Below, piece after piece: positions 34,200 to 40,968 of a DNA stretch of 64,000 nt; position 1 is the stretch's first letter, and each line of letters opens with the position of its first letter. The DNA comes from Sphingomonas koreensis. Its GTDB lineage: Bacteria > Pseudomonadota > Alphaproteobacteria > Sphingomonadales > Sphingomonadaceae. The DNA lies in NCBI RefSeq assembly GCF_002797435.1, contig NZ_PGEN01000001.1:2788501-2852500 (forward strand), given 5' to 3'. The notes under the pieces are model-generated. The model ran no database searches and was not told the DNA's origin. It saw only the letters and a program-made list of their open reading frames with translations. Made by a program: the position numbers and the translations under genes.

Positions 34200-34684
34200 G
34201 CCGATTGGCGGGGACCGGCGCGGTGCTGTCGTTCGGTCTGGCCGCGATCGCGAGCCCGGCATTCTCCCAGAGTGTCGCTACGGATCCGGTCGTCGAGCTG
34301 CCCGCGCAATGCAGCTTCTCGAAGCCCGCGCAGGCCAAGACGTCACTGCGCGACGCACCAGACATCGCCGACGAGTTCAGGCGAGTCGGTCTGGTGATCG
34401 CAGATGTTGGCGAACCCTATGTGCCGTTCGACGTTGTCGACAGCGCGAAGAACCTGCCGCACCGGCAGTTCCTCCGCGCCTACGCCTTCGCGGATCGCAC
34501 GATTGCCTGGTATTATCATGGCGGCAGTATCGTGACGCATGTCCACGTCGTCGAACTGCGCCCGCAGCGGGACCGGCGCGACGAGCCACCGGTTCTCCGC
34601 ATGACCGCAAGGGGTCTTATCGGGCCGCCATGCGAAGCAACCGAAGCGCTGTTGAGCGGCGTTTCCAGCGCGAGCGACTGGTAG
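34196..34684 (+). CDS. Hypothetical periplasmic protein, GTG start
   Basis: The gene begins with GTG at 34196, overlapping the previous stop (GTGA). This start gives a clean signal peptide (SRLAGTGAVLSFGLAAIASPAFSQ); a longer frame lies in coding sequence of the neighbour. The mature part, about 138 residues, has two Cys (PAQCSF, GPPCEA) and a beta-rich middle (AFADRTIAWYYHGG, VTHVHVVELRP). No family was recognised. The stop is 4 nt from the convergent hom stop. With the two preceding genes it forms a likely exported-protein cassette. Confidence 0.65.
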   Translation: MSRLAGTGAVLSFGLAAIASPAFSQSVATDPVVELPAQCSFSKPAQAKTSLRDAPDIADEFRRVGLVIADVGEPYVPFDVVDSAKNLPHRQFLRAYAFADRTIAWYYHGGSIVTHVHVVELRPQRDRRDEPPVLRMTARGLIGPPCEATEALLSGVSSASDW

Positions 34685-34688
34685 CGGA

Positions 34689-35981
34689 CTATTCGCCCAG
34701 AATGTGCATCCACATCGGCTCGCCGGCCAGGCTGGGCGAGCCGCGCAGCTTCTCCAGCGCCTGCGCGATCGAACGCTCGGGCACTTCGTGCGTCACGATC
34801 GCGACGAGCACGCTGCCATCGGCCATCGCGCCGCGCTGGATCAGCGATTCGATCGAGACGCCGGCATCGCGCATCGCTGCAGCGATCTCGGCGAGCACGC
34901 CGACCTTGTCGGCGACGGTGAAGCGCAGATAGGCGCGGCCGCGCCGTTCGCCGGTGGGGGCGACCGGCTCGGCGGCCAGGCTGGTGGCGGGCATCGCATA
35001 GGGCGGGCCGAATTCGGTGCGGGCGATGTCGATCAGGTCGGCGACCACGGCGCTCGCAGTCGGGCCGTCGCCCGCGCCCGCGCCCTGGAACAGCAGCCGG
35101 CCGACGAAATTGCCTTCCGCCACGACCGCGTTGGTCGGGCCGAGGACATGCGCCAGCGGATGCGAAAGCGGGACAAGGTGGGGGTGGACGCGCTGGAACA
35201 GCCCATTGCCGCTCAGGTCCGCGATGCCGAGTAGGCGGATGCGATAGCCCAGCGCCGCGGCTTCGGCGATATCGGCGGCGAGCAAATGGCGGATGCCGCC
35301 GATCGCGACGTCGCCGAACGCCGGCTGGGTGCCGAACGCAATGCTCGCGAGGATCGAGAGCTTGTGCGCGGCATCGACGCCGTCGATGTCGAAGCTGGGA
35401 TCGGCTTCGGCAAAGCCCGCCGCCTGCGCCTCGGCCAGCACCTCGCCGAAGTCGCGGCCTTCGGCTTCCATCTTGGAGAGGATGAAATTGCAGGTGCCGT
35501 TGAGGATGCCATAGACGCGGTCGATCTGGTTCGCCGCTGCGCCCTCGCGCAACCCCTTGATCACCGGCACGCCGCCTGCGACCGCCGCCTCGAACTTCAT
35601 CGGCGTGTCGCTCTTCTCGGCGACCTGAGCGAGTTCGAGCCCGTGATGCGCGATCATCGCCTTGTTGGCGGTGACCAGGCCCTTGCCCGCCGCGAGCGTC
35701 GCACGCGCGAGCGCAAGCGCGGGACCATCGGAGCCGCCGATCAGCTCGACCACCACGTCCGCCTTGGGGTGGCGGGCGAGTTCGGTCATGTCGTCGACCC
35801 AGTCGAAGCGCGTGATGTCGACGCCGCGATCCTTGGCGCGATCGCGCGCGGAAACCGCGACGATCTCGATCGGCCGGCCCGCACGGCGCGCGATCAGCTC
35901 GGCATTGGCGTCGATCAGGCGAATGACGCCCGCACCCACGGTTCCAAGGCCGGCAAGAGCAACGCGCAACGGTTCGGTCAT
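34689..35981 (-). CDS. hom: Homoserine dehydrogenase
   Basis: The 430-residue monofunctional enzyme reduces aspartate semialdehyde to homoserine for Thr/Met synthesis. It has the NAD(P)-binding ALAGLGTVGAGV, TANKAMIAHHG, the substrate region ILNGTCNFILSKME with the catalytic Lys in DAAHKL, and a C-terminal ACT domain (about residues 350-428) for threonine feedback. AGGAGA lies seven bases upstream of ATG 35981. The 2OG dioxygenase gene is 53 nt upstream on the same strand. No aspartokinase domain is fused. Confidence 0.96.
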   Translation of the reverse strand: MTEPLRVALAGLGTVGAGVIRLIDANAELIARRAGRPIEIVAVSARDRAKDRGVDITRFDWVDDMTELARHPKADVVVELIGGSDGPALALARATLAAGKGLVTANKAMIAHHGLELAQVAEKSDTPMKFEAAVAGGVPVIKGLREGAAANQIDRVYGILNGTCNFILSKMEAEGRDFGEVLAEAQAAGFAEADPSFDIDGVDAAHKLSILASIAFGTQPAFGDVAIGGIRHLLAADIAEAAALGYRIRLLGIADLSGNGLFQRVHPHLVPLSHPLAHVLGPTNAVVAEGNFVGRLLFQGAGAGDGPTASAVVADLIDIARTEFGPPYAMPATSLAAEPVAPTGERRGRAYLRFTVADKVGVLAEIAAAMRDAGVSIESLIQRGAMADGSVLVAIVTHEVPERSIAQALEKLRGSPSLAGEPMWMHILGE

Positions 35982-36034
35982 GTCTAAATCTCCTGGCACT
36001 CCCGCTAGAGAATGCCCGGAGCGCCGCAACCCTA

Positions 36035-36985
36035 TTATTTCTTTGTGAGGCCGATCTCGCGAAGGCGTTCCGCCAGATAGTCGTGCGCGGTGATCGGCGG
36101 CTCGCGCTCGGGATTCTCCGCGGTCACGCATTGCGGTAGCGCCTTGATCAGGAAATCGGGCGCGGGGTGGAGGAAGAAGGGCATCGAATAGCGCGGGGTG
36201 CCGCGGCGCTCGACCGGCGGGTTGACCACGCGATGGGTGGTCGAGGGCAGGACATGGTTGGTCAGCCGCTGGAGCATGTCGCCGACATTGACCACCATCG
36301 CGCCTTCGGGCGGCTTGACCGGTAGCCACTGGCCGTCCTTGTCGAGCAGCTCAAGGCCTGCTTCCTCGGCGCCCAGCAGCAGCGTGATCAGGTTGATGTC
36401 CTCATGCGCCCCGGCGCGCACGTTCGGCGCGTCCTCGGTCACCGGCGGATAATGGAGCAGGCGCAGCACCGAATTGCCGTCCTTGACCGCAGGGTCGAAC
36501 CAGTCGGGCTCGAGGCCGAGGTGCCGGGCGATCGCCGAGAGCAGCTTGTCGCCCGCGGTGTCGAACGCGGCGAACAGTTCGAGGAAGGTGTCGCGGAACC
36601 CCTCGGGCCGGTCGGGCCAGATATTGGGGGCCATGTTCGTCTCGAACCGGTGCCCGGCGGGCAGCTCGCGGCCGATATGCCAGAACTCCTTCAAGTCCAC
36701 ATACTCGGCGCCCTTGGCGATCTCGGTCTTGAACGGGGTGTAGCCGCGCGCGCCGCCGCCGCCCGCAACGAAATACCCGCGCTTCTCCTCCTCGGGCAGG
36801 TCGAAGAACGCCTTGGTCGCCGCCCAGGCGCGATCGATCAGATCCTGGGGGACGCCGTGATCGGACACCATCGCGAAGCCGAACCGCTCGAACGAACCGC
36901 CGAGCGCCGCGGCGAAGCCATCGGGATCGCTCTTCTGATCGGCCAGGCTGACCAGCGGGACTTCGGCGAGAAGAGTGTCGGACAT
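36035..36985 (-). CDS. 2-oxoglutarate/Fe(II) dioxygenase, isopenicillin N synthase-like
   Basis: The 316-residue non-heme iron enzyme has the N-terminal DIOX_N region (GFAMVSDHGVPQDLIDRAW) and the 2OG-FeII_Oxy core. The iron triad HxD...H is seen in GAHEDINLI and STTHRVVNP, with the co-substrate Arg supplied by RRGTPRYSMPFF. Such bacterial proteins act on diverse small molecules; true isopenicillin N synthase is not implied. GGAG precedes the ATG by nine bases. It is probably co-transcribed with hom, though no shared pathway is evident. Confidence 0.9.
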   Translation of the reverse strand: MSDTLLAEVPLVSLADQKSDPDGFAAALGGSFERFGFAMVSDHGVPQDLIDRAWAATKAFFDLPEEEKRGYFVAGGGGARGYTPFKTEIAKGAEYVDLKEFWHIGRELPAGHRFETNMAPNIWPDRPEGFRDTFLELFAAFDTAGDKLLSAIARHLGLEPDWFDPAVKDGNSVLRLLHYPPVTEDAPNVRAGAHEDINLITLLLGAEEAGLELLDKDGQWLPVKPPEGAMVVNVGDMLQRLTNHVLPSTTHRVVNPPVERRGTPRYSMPFFLHPAPDFLIKALPQCVTAENPEREPPITAHDYLAERLREIGLTKK

Positions 36986-37110
36986 TCAAGGTAACTCCGG
37001 AAACGATTCTCCCGGAAATAGACCTTCGCGGCGTCTTGGAACAGAGGCGGGAGAGGCACGGTGCCGCGTACCCCTCCCACGACCAATCGCCTACGCAGCG
37101 ACGGACCTGA

Positions 37111-37614
37111 TTACTTGCCGAGGACGGTCAGCGTGCCACGGCTCTTCGAGTCGCCCGCAGCGTCGATGTCGAGCGTGAAGTCGCTGCCCTCGCTGGTCTT
37201 GCCGCTGAGCTGGCCGTCCTTCGCCGCGACGGTGAAGCCGGCGGTCTGCATCTGCTCCTGGAACCAGTTGCGGACCTTGTCCGCGGCGGCCGGCGCGTCG
37301 AACTGGACGCGGACACTGTCCTCGCCGCCCTTGTCCTGATTGGCGTCGACATTGAGGCTGGCGATGGTCGAGCCGGGATAGAGCTTCAGCCCGTCGACCT
37401 CGAAATTGTCTGCGCCGAGATCGAATTTGGGGAGCTTGATCGATCCTTCGAAGCCCGGTGCCTTGACGGCGACGCGGCCGTCCTTGTCGGCCCTGATCGA
37501 TGCTTCGCCTTCGCCGCTCTTGACCGAGATGCTGGCGCCATTGCCCTCGCCCGACCCGTCGCCGCAGGCCGTGAGCGCCGCCATCAGGGGAAGGACAAGC
37601 CAGTGCCGGGTCAT
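37111..37614 (-). CDS. Hypothetical lipoprotein
   Basis: The 167-residue precursor has a lipobox (LVLPLMAALTAC, Cys near residue 17) followed by a Gly/Ser/Glu linker. The rest is beta-rich, with LPKFDLGADNFEVDGLKLYPGS and the helix DKVRNWFQEQMQTAGF, then more strands ending GTLTVLGK. The alternating-strand part with one long helix resembles small lipoproteins of unknown function in sphingomonads. ATG 37614 is preferred to a TTG two codons upstream. It is divergent from the Bcr/CflA transporter gene across an AT-rich spacer. Confidence 0.75.
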   Translation of the reverse strand: MTRHWLVLPLMAALTACGDGSGEGNGASISVKSGEGEASIRADKDGRVAVKAPGFEGSIKLPKFDLGADNFEVDGLKLYPGSTIASLNVDANQDKGGEDSVRVQFDAPAAADKVRNWFQEQMQTAGFTVAAKDGQLSGKTSEGSDFTLDIDAAGDSKSRGTLTVLGK

Positions 37615-37717
37615 ACGCAAGCTCCACCGTGTTAGTTATGCAATACACTAGGCATATCGAGAAAATAAATCAAGGCGCGGGGTGACGCATCCGGAGCGAT
37701 GCGGCATTGGGCGCGGC
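37615..37717. promoter_or_regulatory. AT-rich divergent promoter region
   Basis: About 100 nt separate the lipoprotein gene (minus) from the Bcr/CflA gene (plus). Positions 37633-37670 are markedly AT-rich for this genome (TTAGTTATGCAATACACTAG and an AAAATAAAT run), consistent with promoters in one or both directions. No operator could be named. Confidence 0.4.
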
Positions 37718-38956
37718 ATGGACGCGCAGACCCATCAACCCGGCGAGGCGGCGAACCGCTCGCCCATTCCGATGGGCGAGTTCGTCGCGCTGATCGCAGC
37801 GATCATGGCACTGACCGCGCTCGGGATCGATTCGATGCTCCCGGCGCTGCCCGCGATCAGCGACGAGCTGGGCGTCACTCAGCCCAATCACCGCCAGTAC
37901 GTCATCACCGCCTTCATGCTCGGTTTCGCCGTGGCACAGCTGTTCCACGGTCCGCTCGCGGACCGGTTCGGGCGCAAGCCGGTGATCATGGGCGCGCTCG
38001 CTTGCTATGTCGTGACCAACGCGGTTGCCGCCTTCTCGGGCAGTTTCGAGCTGCTGCTGCTCGCCCGCGCGGCGAGCGGGGCGGCGGTCGCGGCGGGGCG
38101 CGTGGTGACGGTGGCGCTGGTGCGCGACTGTTTCCAGGGGCGGGCGATGGCGCGGGTGATGAGCCTTGCCTTCATGACCTTCATGATCGTGCCGGTGCTG
38201 GCGCCCGCCTGGGGCCAGCTGATGGTGATCATCTTCGGATCGTGGCGGCTGATCTTCGGCGGCATCGCGATCATCGCGGCGCTGGTGCTGATCTGGTTCA
38301 CCGCCCGTATGCCCGAAACCCTGCCGCGCGACGCGGTCCAGCCGCTCGACCTGCGCGCGATCTGGCGCGGCTATGGCAAGATGTTCCGCGACCGCTGGGC
38401 CGTCGGCTACACGTTCGCGACGACCGCCATTTCGGGCTGTTTCTTCTCCTTCATCGGGTCGATCCAGCAGATCGTCTATGATGTGTTCAAGCGGCCGGAA
38501 CTGCTGACATTGGTGTTCGCGTCGGTCGCCGGGCTGATGGCGCTCGGATCGTTCCTCAACTCGCGGCTGGTGATGCGGTTCGGGATGCGCTTTCTCTCGC
38601 ACTTCGCGCTGGTGGCGACGACGTCGCTCGCCGTGATCCACCTGATCGTGATCCTGCTGGGGGGCGAGACTCTGTGGGTGTTCATCGCGCTGCAGGCGCC
38701 GATGATGGCGGCGATGGGCCTCGCCAACTCGAATTTTTCGGCGATGGCGATGGAGAATATGGGTGAGATCGCGGGCACCGCGTCGAGCCTTCAGGGCTTC
38801 ATCGCGACGATGGGCGCCGCGGTGCTCGGCGCGGTGATCGGCCAGTCGTTCGACGGGACGACGGTGCCGCTCTACCTTGGCTTCACCGTGCTGGGCCTTG
38901 CCGCGCTCGTCATCGTCTTCGTCACCGAACGCGGCAAGCTGTTCCGCCGCAGCTGA
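37718..38956 (+). CDS. Bcr/CflA family drug-efflux MFS transporter
   Basis: The 412-residue protein has 12 hydrophobic segments and the 14-residue MFS motif A after helix 2 (GPLADRFGRKPVIM). The opening LGIDSMLPALPAI and QYVITAFMLGFAVAQLFHGPL match the DHA1/Bcr/CflA branch (bicyclomycin, chloramphenicol, sulfonamide export). ATG 37718 gives the conserved start; a GTG at 37682 is a longer option. No adjacent regulator gene was seen. The substrate is not predictable from sequence. Confidence 0.9.
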   Translation: MDAQTHQPGEAANRSPIPMGEFVALIAAIMALTALGIDSMLPALPAISDELGVTQPNHRQYVITAFMLGFAVAQLFHGPLADRFGRKPVIMGALACYVVTNAVAAFSGSFELLLLARAASGAAVAAGRVVTVALVRDCFQGRAMARVMSLAFMTFMIVPVLAPAWGQLMVIIFGSWRLIFGGIAIIAALVLIWFTARMPETLPRDAVQPLDLRAIWRGYGKMFRDRWAVGYTFATTAISGCFFSFIGSIQQIVYDVFKRPELLTLVFASVAGLMALGSFLNSRLVMRFGMRFLSHFALVATTSLAVIHLIVILLGGETLWVFIALQAPMMAAMGLANSNFSAMAMENMGEIAGTASSLQGFIATMGAAVLGAVIGQSFDGTTVPLYLGFTVLGLAALVIVFVTERGKLFRRS

Positions 38957-39034
38957 CCCGGCGCGCCACGGCTTCAAGGAACCGTGCGCGCCCTCCCGCC
39001 GTTCCAGCCTTCAGGAGAAGCAAGGAGGGCTGCG

Positions 39035-39289
39035 ATGGGCGGTCATCAGGTTCCCGGGCGCGGGCCCGGCGACGACGGTTATGACGAGGATGGCTATGAC
39101 GAGAGCCAGCGCGCGGAGATACTCGAAGTAACGCGCAACGGCCCGACCGATGGCCTGGTCCAGACCGATCTCGATCCCGATCTGGGCGAGGAGATCGACG
39201 CCGAGGACGACGACGAACTTGAGATGATCGCCGACGACGCCGAGGGCGATGTGGCGGAGTTCGACGCGGACGAGGAAGACGACGCCTAG
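39035..39289 (+). CDS. Hypothetical small acidic protein
   Basis: The 84-residue product is extremely acidic in its C-terminal half (runs of Glu/Asp such as EEIDAEDDDELE) and Gly/Asp/Tyr-rich at the start (GDDGYDEDGYDE). AAGGAGG lies six bases before ATG 39035, which strongly supports translation. It has no signal peptide or membrane segment. It is probably disordered and may bind basic partners or cations, but no family or function was recognised. Confidence 0.65.
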   Translation: MGGHQVPGRGPGDDGYDEDGYDESQRAEILEVTRNGPTDGLVQTDLDPDLGEEIDAEDDDELEMIADDAEGDVAEFDADEEDDA

Positions 39290-39351
39290 CGCTCCGCAGC
39301 GATTGACTGTCGCATGCTTCGGGCCGAGCATCCCGGCGACAGGAGCGCGCC

Positions 39352-39941
39352 ATGGCCACCGATCCTCGGGTCGATTCCTATATCGAGCGTCAGGCCGATT
39401 TCGCCCGGCCAGTCCTTATCTGGCTGCGTGCCCGGATCCATGCCGCCTGCCCGAGGTCGAGGAAAGCATCAAATGGGGCATGCCCGCTTTCTCGCATCGC
39501 GGCCGGCCGCTCGCGAACATGGCAGCGTTCAAGGCGCATGCGAGCTTCGGCTTCTGGTATCGCGAGCAGATGGCGACGGGCAAAGAGGGGGAGGCGATGG
39601 GCCAGTTCGGCCGGATCGCATCGCTCGCCGACCTGCCTGACGAAGCCGCGATGGAGGCACAGGTGCGCGAGGCGGTGGCGCTGATCGAGTCGGGGGAGCG
39701 GCCGAAGCGCGCCGCAAAGCCGCCCAGGCCCGAGGCCGAGATACCCGAGGTGCTGGCCGAGGCGTTGGCCCGCGATCCGGAAGCCGCCGCCAACTTTGAA
39801 GCCTTCGCGCCCAGCTGCCGCCGCGACTATTGCGAATGGATCGGCGAAGCCAAGCGCGAGGCGACGCGCGACAAAAGGCTGGCCGAGGCGATGGCCTGGA
39901 TCCGCGCGGGCAAGAAGCGCCACTGGAAATATCAAAGCTGA
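39352..39941 (+). pseudogene. YdeI/OmdA-like DUF1801 gene with a single-base frameshift
   Basis: The N-terminal part from ATG 39352 (MATDPRVDSYIERQADFARP, then IHAACP) is in one frame. The rest (EVEESIKWGMPAFSHRG, then FKAHASFGFWYRE and the YdeI-type tail KRLAEAMAWIRAGKKRHWKYQ) is in another. The switch is at about 39453: CCGAGGTC reads as PR-S, whereas one extra G would give PEV and a continuous protein of about 196 residues. DUF1801 and OmdA-like domains are both represented. Either the gene is freshly broken or the base is a sequencing error; the intact downstream frame favours a recent event or an error. Confidence 0.8.
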
Positions 39942-39983
39942 TGAAGCGACTTGCGTTCGGTACCAGATATGTGATGATGCAAC

Positions 39984-39995
39984 ATCGCTAGCGAT
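39984..39995. promoter_or_regulatory. Perfect 12-bp palindrome before the exbD gene
   Basis: ATCGCTAGCGAT directly abuts the AGGAGG Shine-Dalgarno (39996) of the ExbD gene. The position could suit a repressor operator or an RNA hairpin that masks the ribosome binding site. No cognate regulator is adjacent. Confidence 0.4.
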
Positions 39996-40007
39996 AGGAG
40001 GTGCCTT

Positions 40008-40415
40008 ATGCGTCGTTCGATTGCTTATCGTGAGCCCGAGCCGATCTCCGCGCTCAACACCACCCCGCTGATCGATGTGCTGCTGGTGCTGTTGATCATG
40101 CTGATCGTCACCATCCCTGCCGCGATGCACAAGCTGCCGGTCGACCTGCCGGCGGGGCCGCCGAAGACGGCGCCTGAGCTGCCCCACCGTCTGGACATCG
40201 GTGCTGCGGGCAACCTCGCCTGGGACGGGCGGCCGATCAGCGATGCCGAGCTTCCGGCTCTGCTTGACGCGACCGTTGCGGAGAGCGGCGTGCTCCAGTT
40301 CAGGGCCGACGAAGCCGCACGCTACGAACGCTTCGCCACGGTCCTCAATACGGTCAAGCGGGCCGGTGTGACGAAGCTCGGCTTCGTCGGCAACGAGCGG
40401 ATGGCGTTCGACTGA
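40008..40415 (+). CDS. ExbD/TolR family biopolymer transport protein
   Basis: The 135-residue protein has a short cytoplasmic N-terminus (ISALNTTPLIDV), one membrane helix with the essential Asp (PLIDVLLVLLIML) and a periplasmic beta/alpha domain. This is the ExbD/TolR layout, whose members couple the proton gradient to TonB or TolA. AGGAGG seven bases before the ATG is the strongest SD noted in the window. No ExbB/TolQ, TonB/TolA or receptor gene lies nearby, so the subunit must pair with a partner encoded elsewhere. A thioesterase gene follows 38 nt downstream. Confidence 0.88.
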   Translation: MRRSIAYREPEPISALNTTPLIDVLLVLLIMLIVTIPAAMHKLPVDLPAGPPKTAPELPHRLDIGAAGNLAWDGRPISDAELPALLDATVAESGVLQFRADEAARYERFATVLNTVKRAGVTKLGFVGNERMAFD

Positions 40416-40453
40416 GCTTTGCAGCGCGCCATAGGTGCCGTAAACGTCAACCT

Positions 40454-40849
40454 ATGGCGCGCTTCACACGCACGATCACCGCCGGGCCGGACGACATCGA
40501 CGAGCTCGGTCACGTCAACAATGCGGTCTGGGTCCGCTGGATCCAGGATGTCGCGGTGGCGCACTGGCACGCGGTCGCCGCACCCGAGCATCACGACGCC
40601 TATATCTGGGTCGTGACCCGGCACGAGATCGACTATCGCGGCAACGTGTCCCAAGGCGAGACGGTGACCGCCGAGACCTGGGTGCCCGATCCGCCGCGCG
40701 GCGCCCGCTTCGACCGCCACATGCGCTTCACCGGTGCCGACGGCAAGGTGAAGGTCGAGGCGGTCTCGACCTGGGCGATGCTCGACCGCGCGACCGGAAG
40801 GCTGGTGCGCGTGCGCGACGAGATCGCCGCGCCGTTTCTGGAGGGGTGA
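40454..40849 (+). CDS. Acyl-CoA thioesterase, 4HBT hotdog fold
   Basis: The 131-residue single hotdog-domain protein contains the 4HBT signature DIDELGHVNNAVWVRW, with the catalytic acidic residue in that loop, and RHEIDYRGNVSQGETV. Members hydrolyse acyl-CoA or acyl-ACP in the cytoplasm. The start follows a 38-nt spacer after the ExbD gene, with no strong SD visible. The DELGHVNN form is nearer to FadM/general thioesterases than to YbgC. A BIME-like repeat follows the stop. Confidence 0.9.
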   Translation: MARFTRTITAGPDDIDELGHVNNAVWVRWIQDVAVAHWHAVAAPEHHDAYIWVVTRHEIDYRGNVSQGETVTAETWVPDPPRGARFDRHMRFTGADGKVKVEAVSTWAMLDRATGRLVRVRDEIAAPFLEG

Positions 40850-40869
40850 GGGGCCGACCCCCTCACACC

Positions 40870-40960
40870 GTCATCCTGAACTTGTTTCAGGATCCATGTC
40901 TCCACAGGCGACCGAGCCGCGGGTGGCAGGTTGGATGCTGAAACAAGTTCAGCGTGATGG
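40870..40960. repeat. Paired inverted repeat (REP/BIME-like) element
   Basis: The left half is ATCCTGAA/TTCAGGAT (8 bp, 40873-40893) after GTC. The right half is GCTGAA/TTCAGC with an ACAAG loop (40937-40953) followed by GTGAT. It has the same geometry as the copies at 2364, 13471 and 17370 but a diverged, AT-richer core, and it lies between the convergent thioesterase and ppc genes. Confidence 0.8.
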
Positions 40961-40968
40961 AATGGAGG

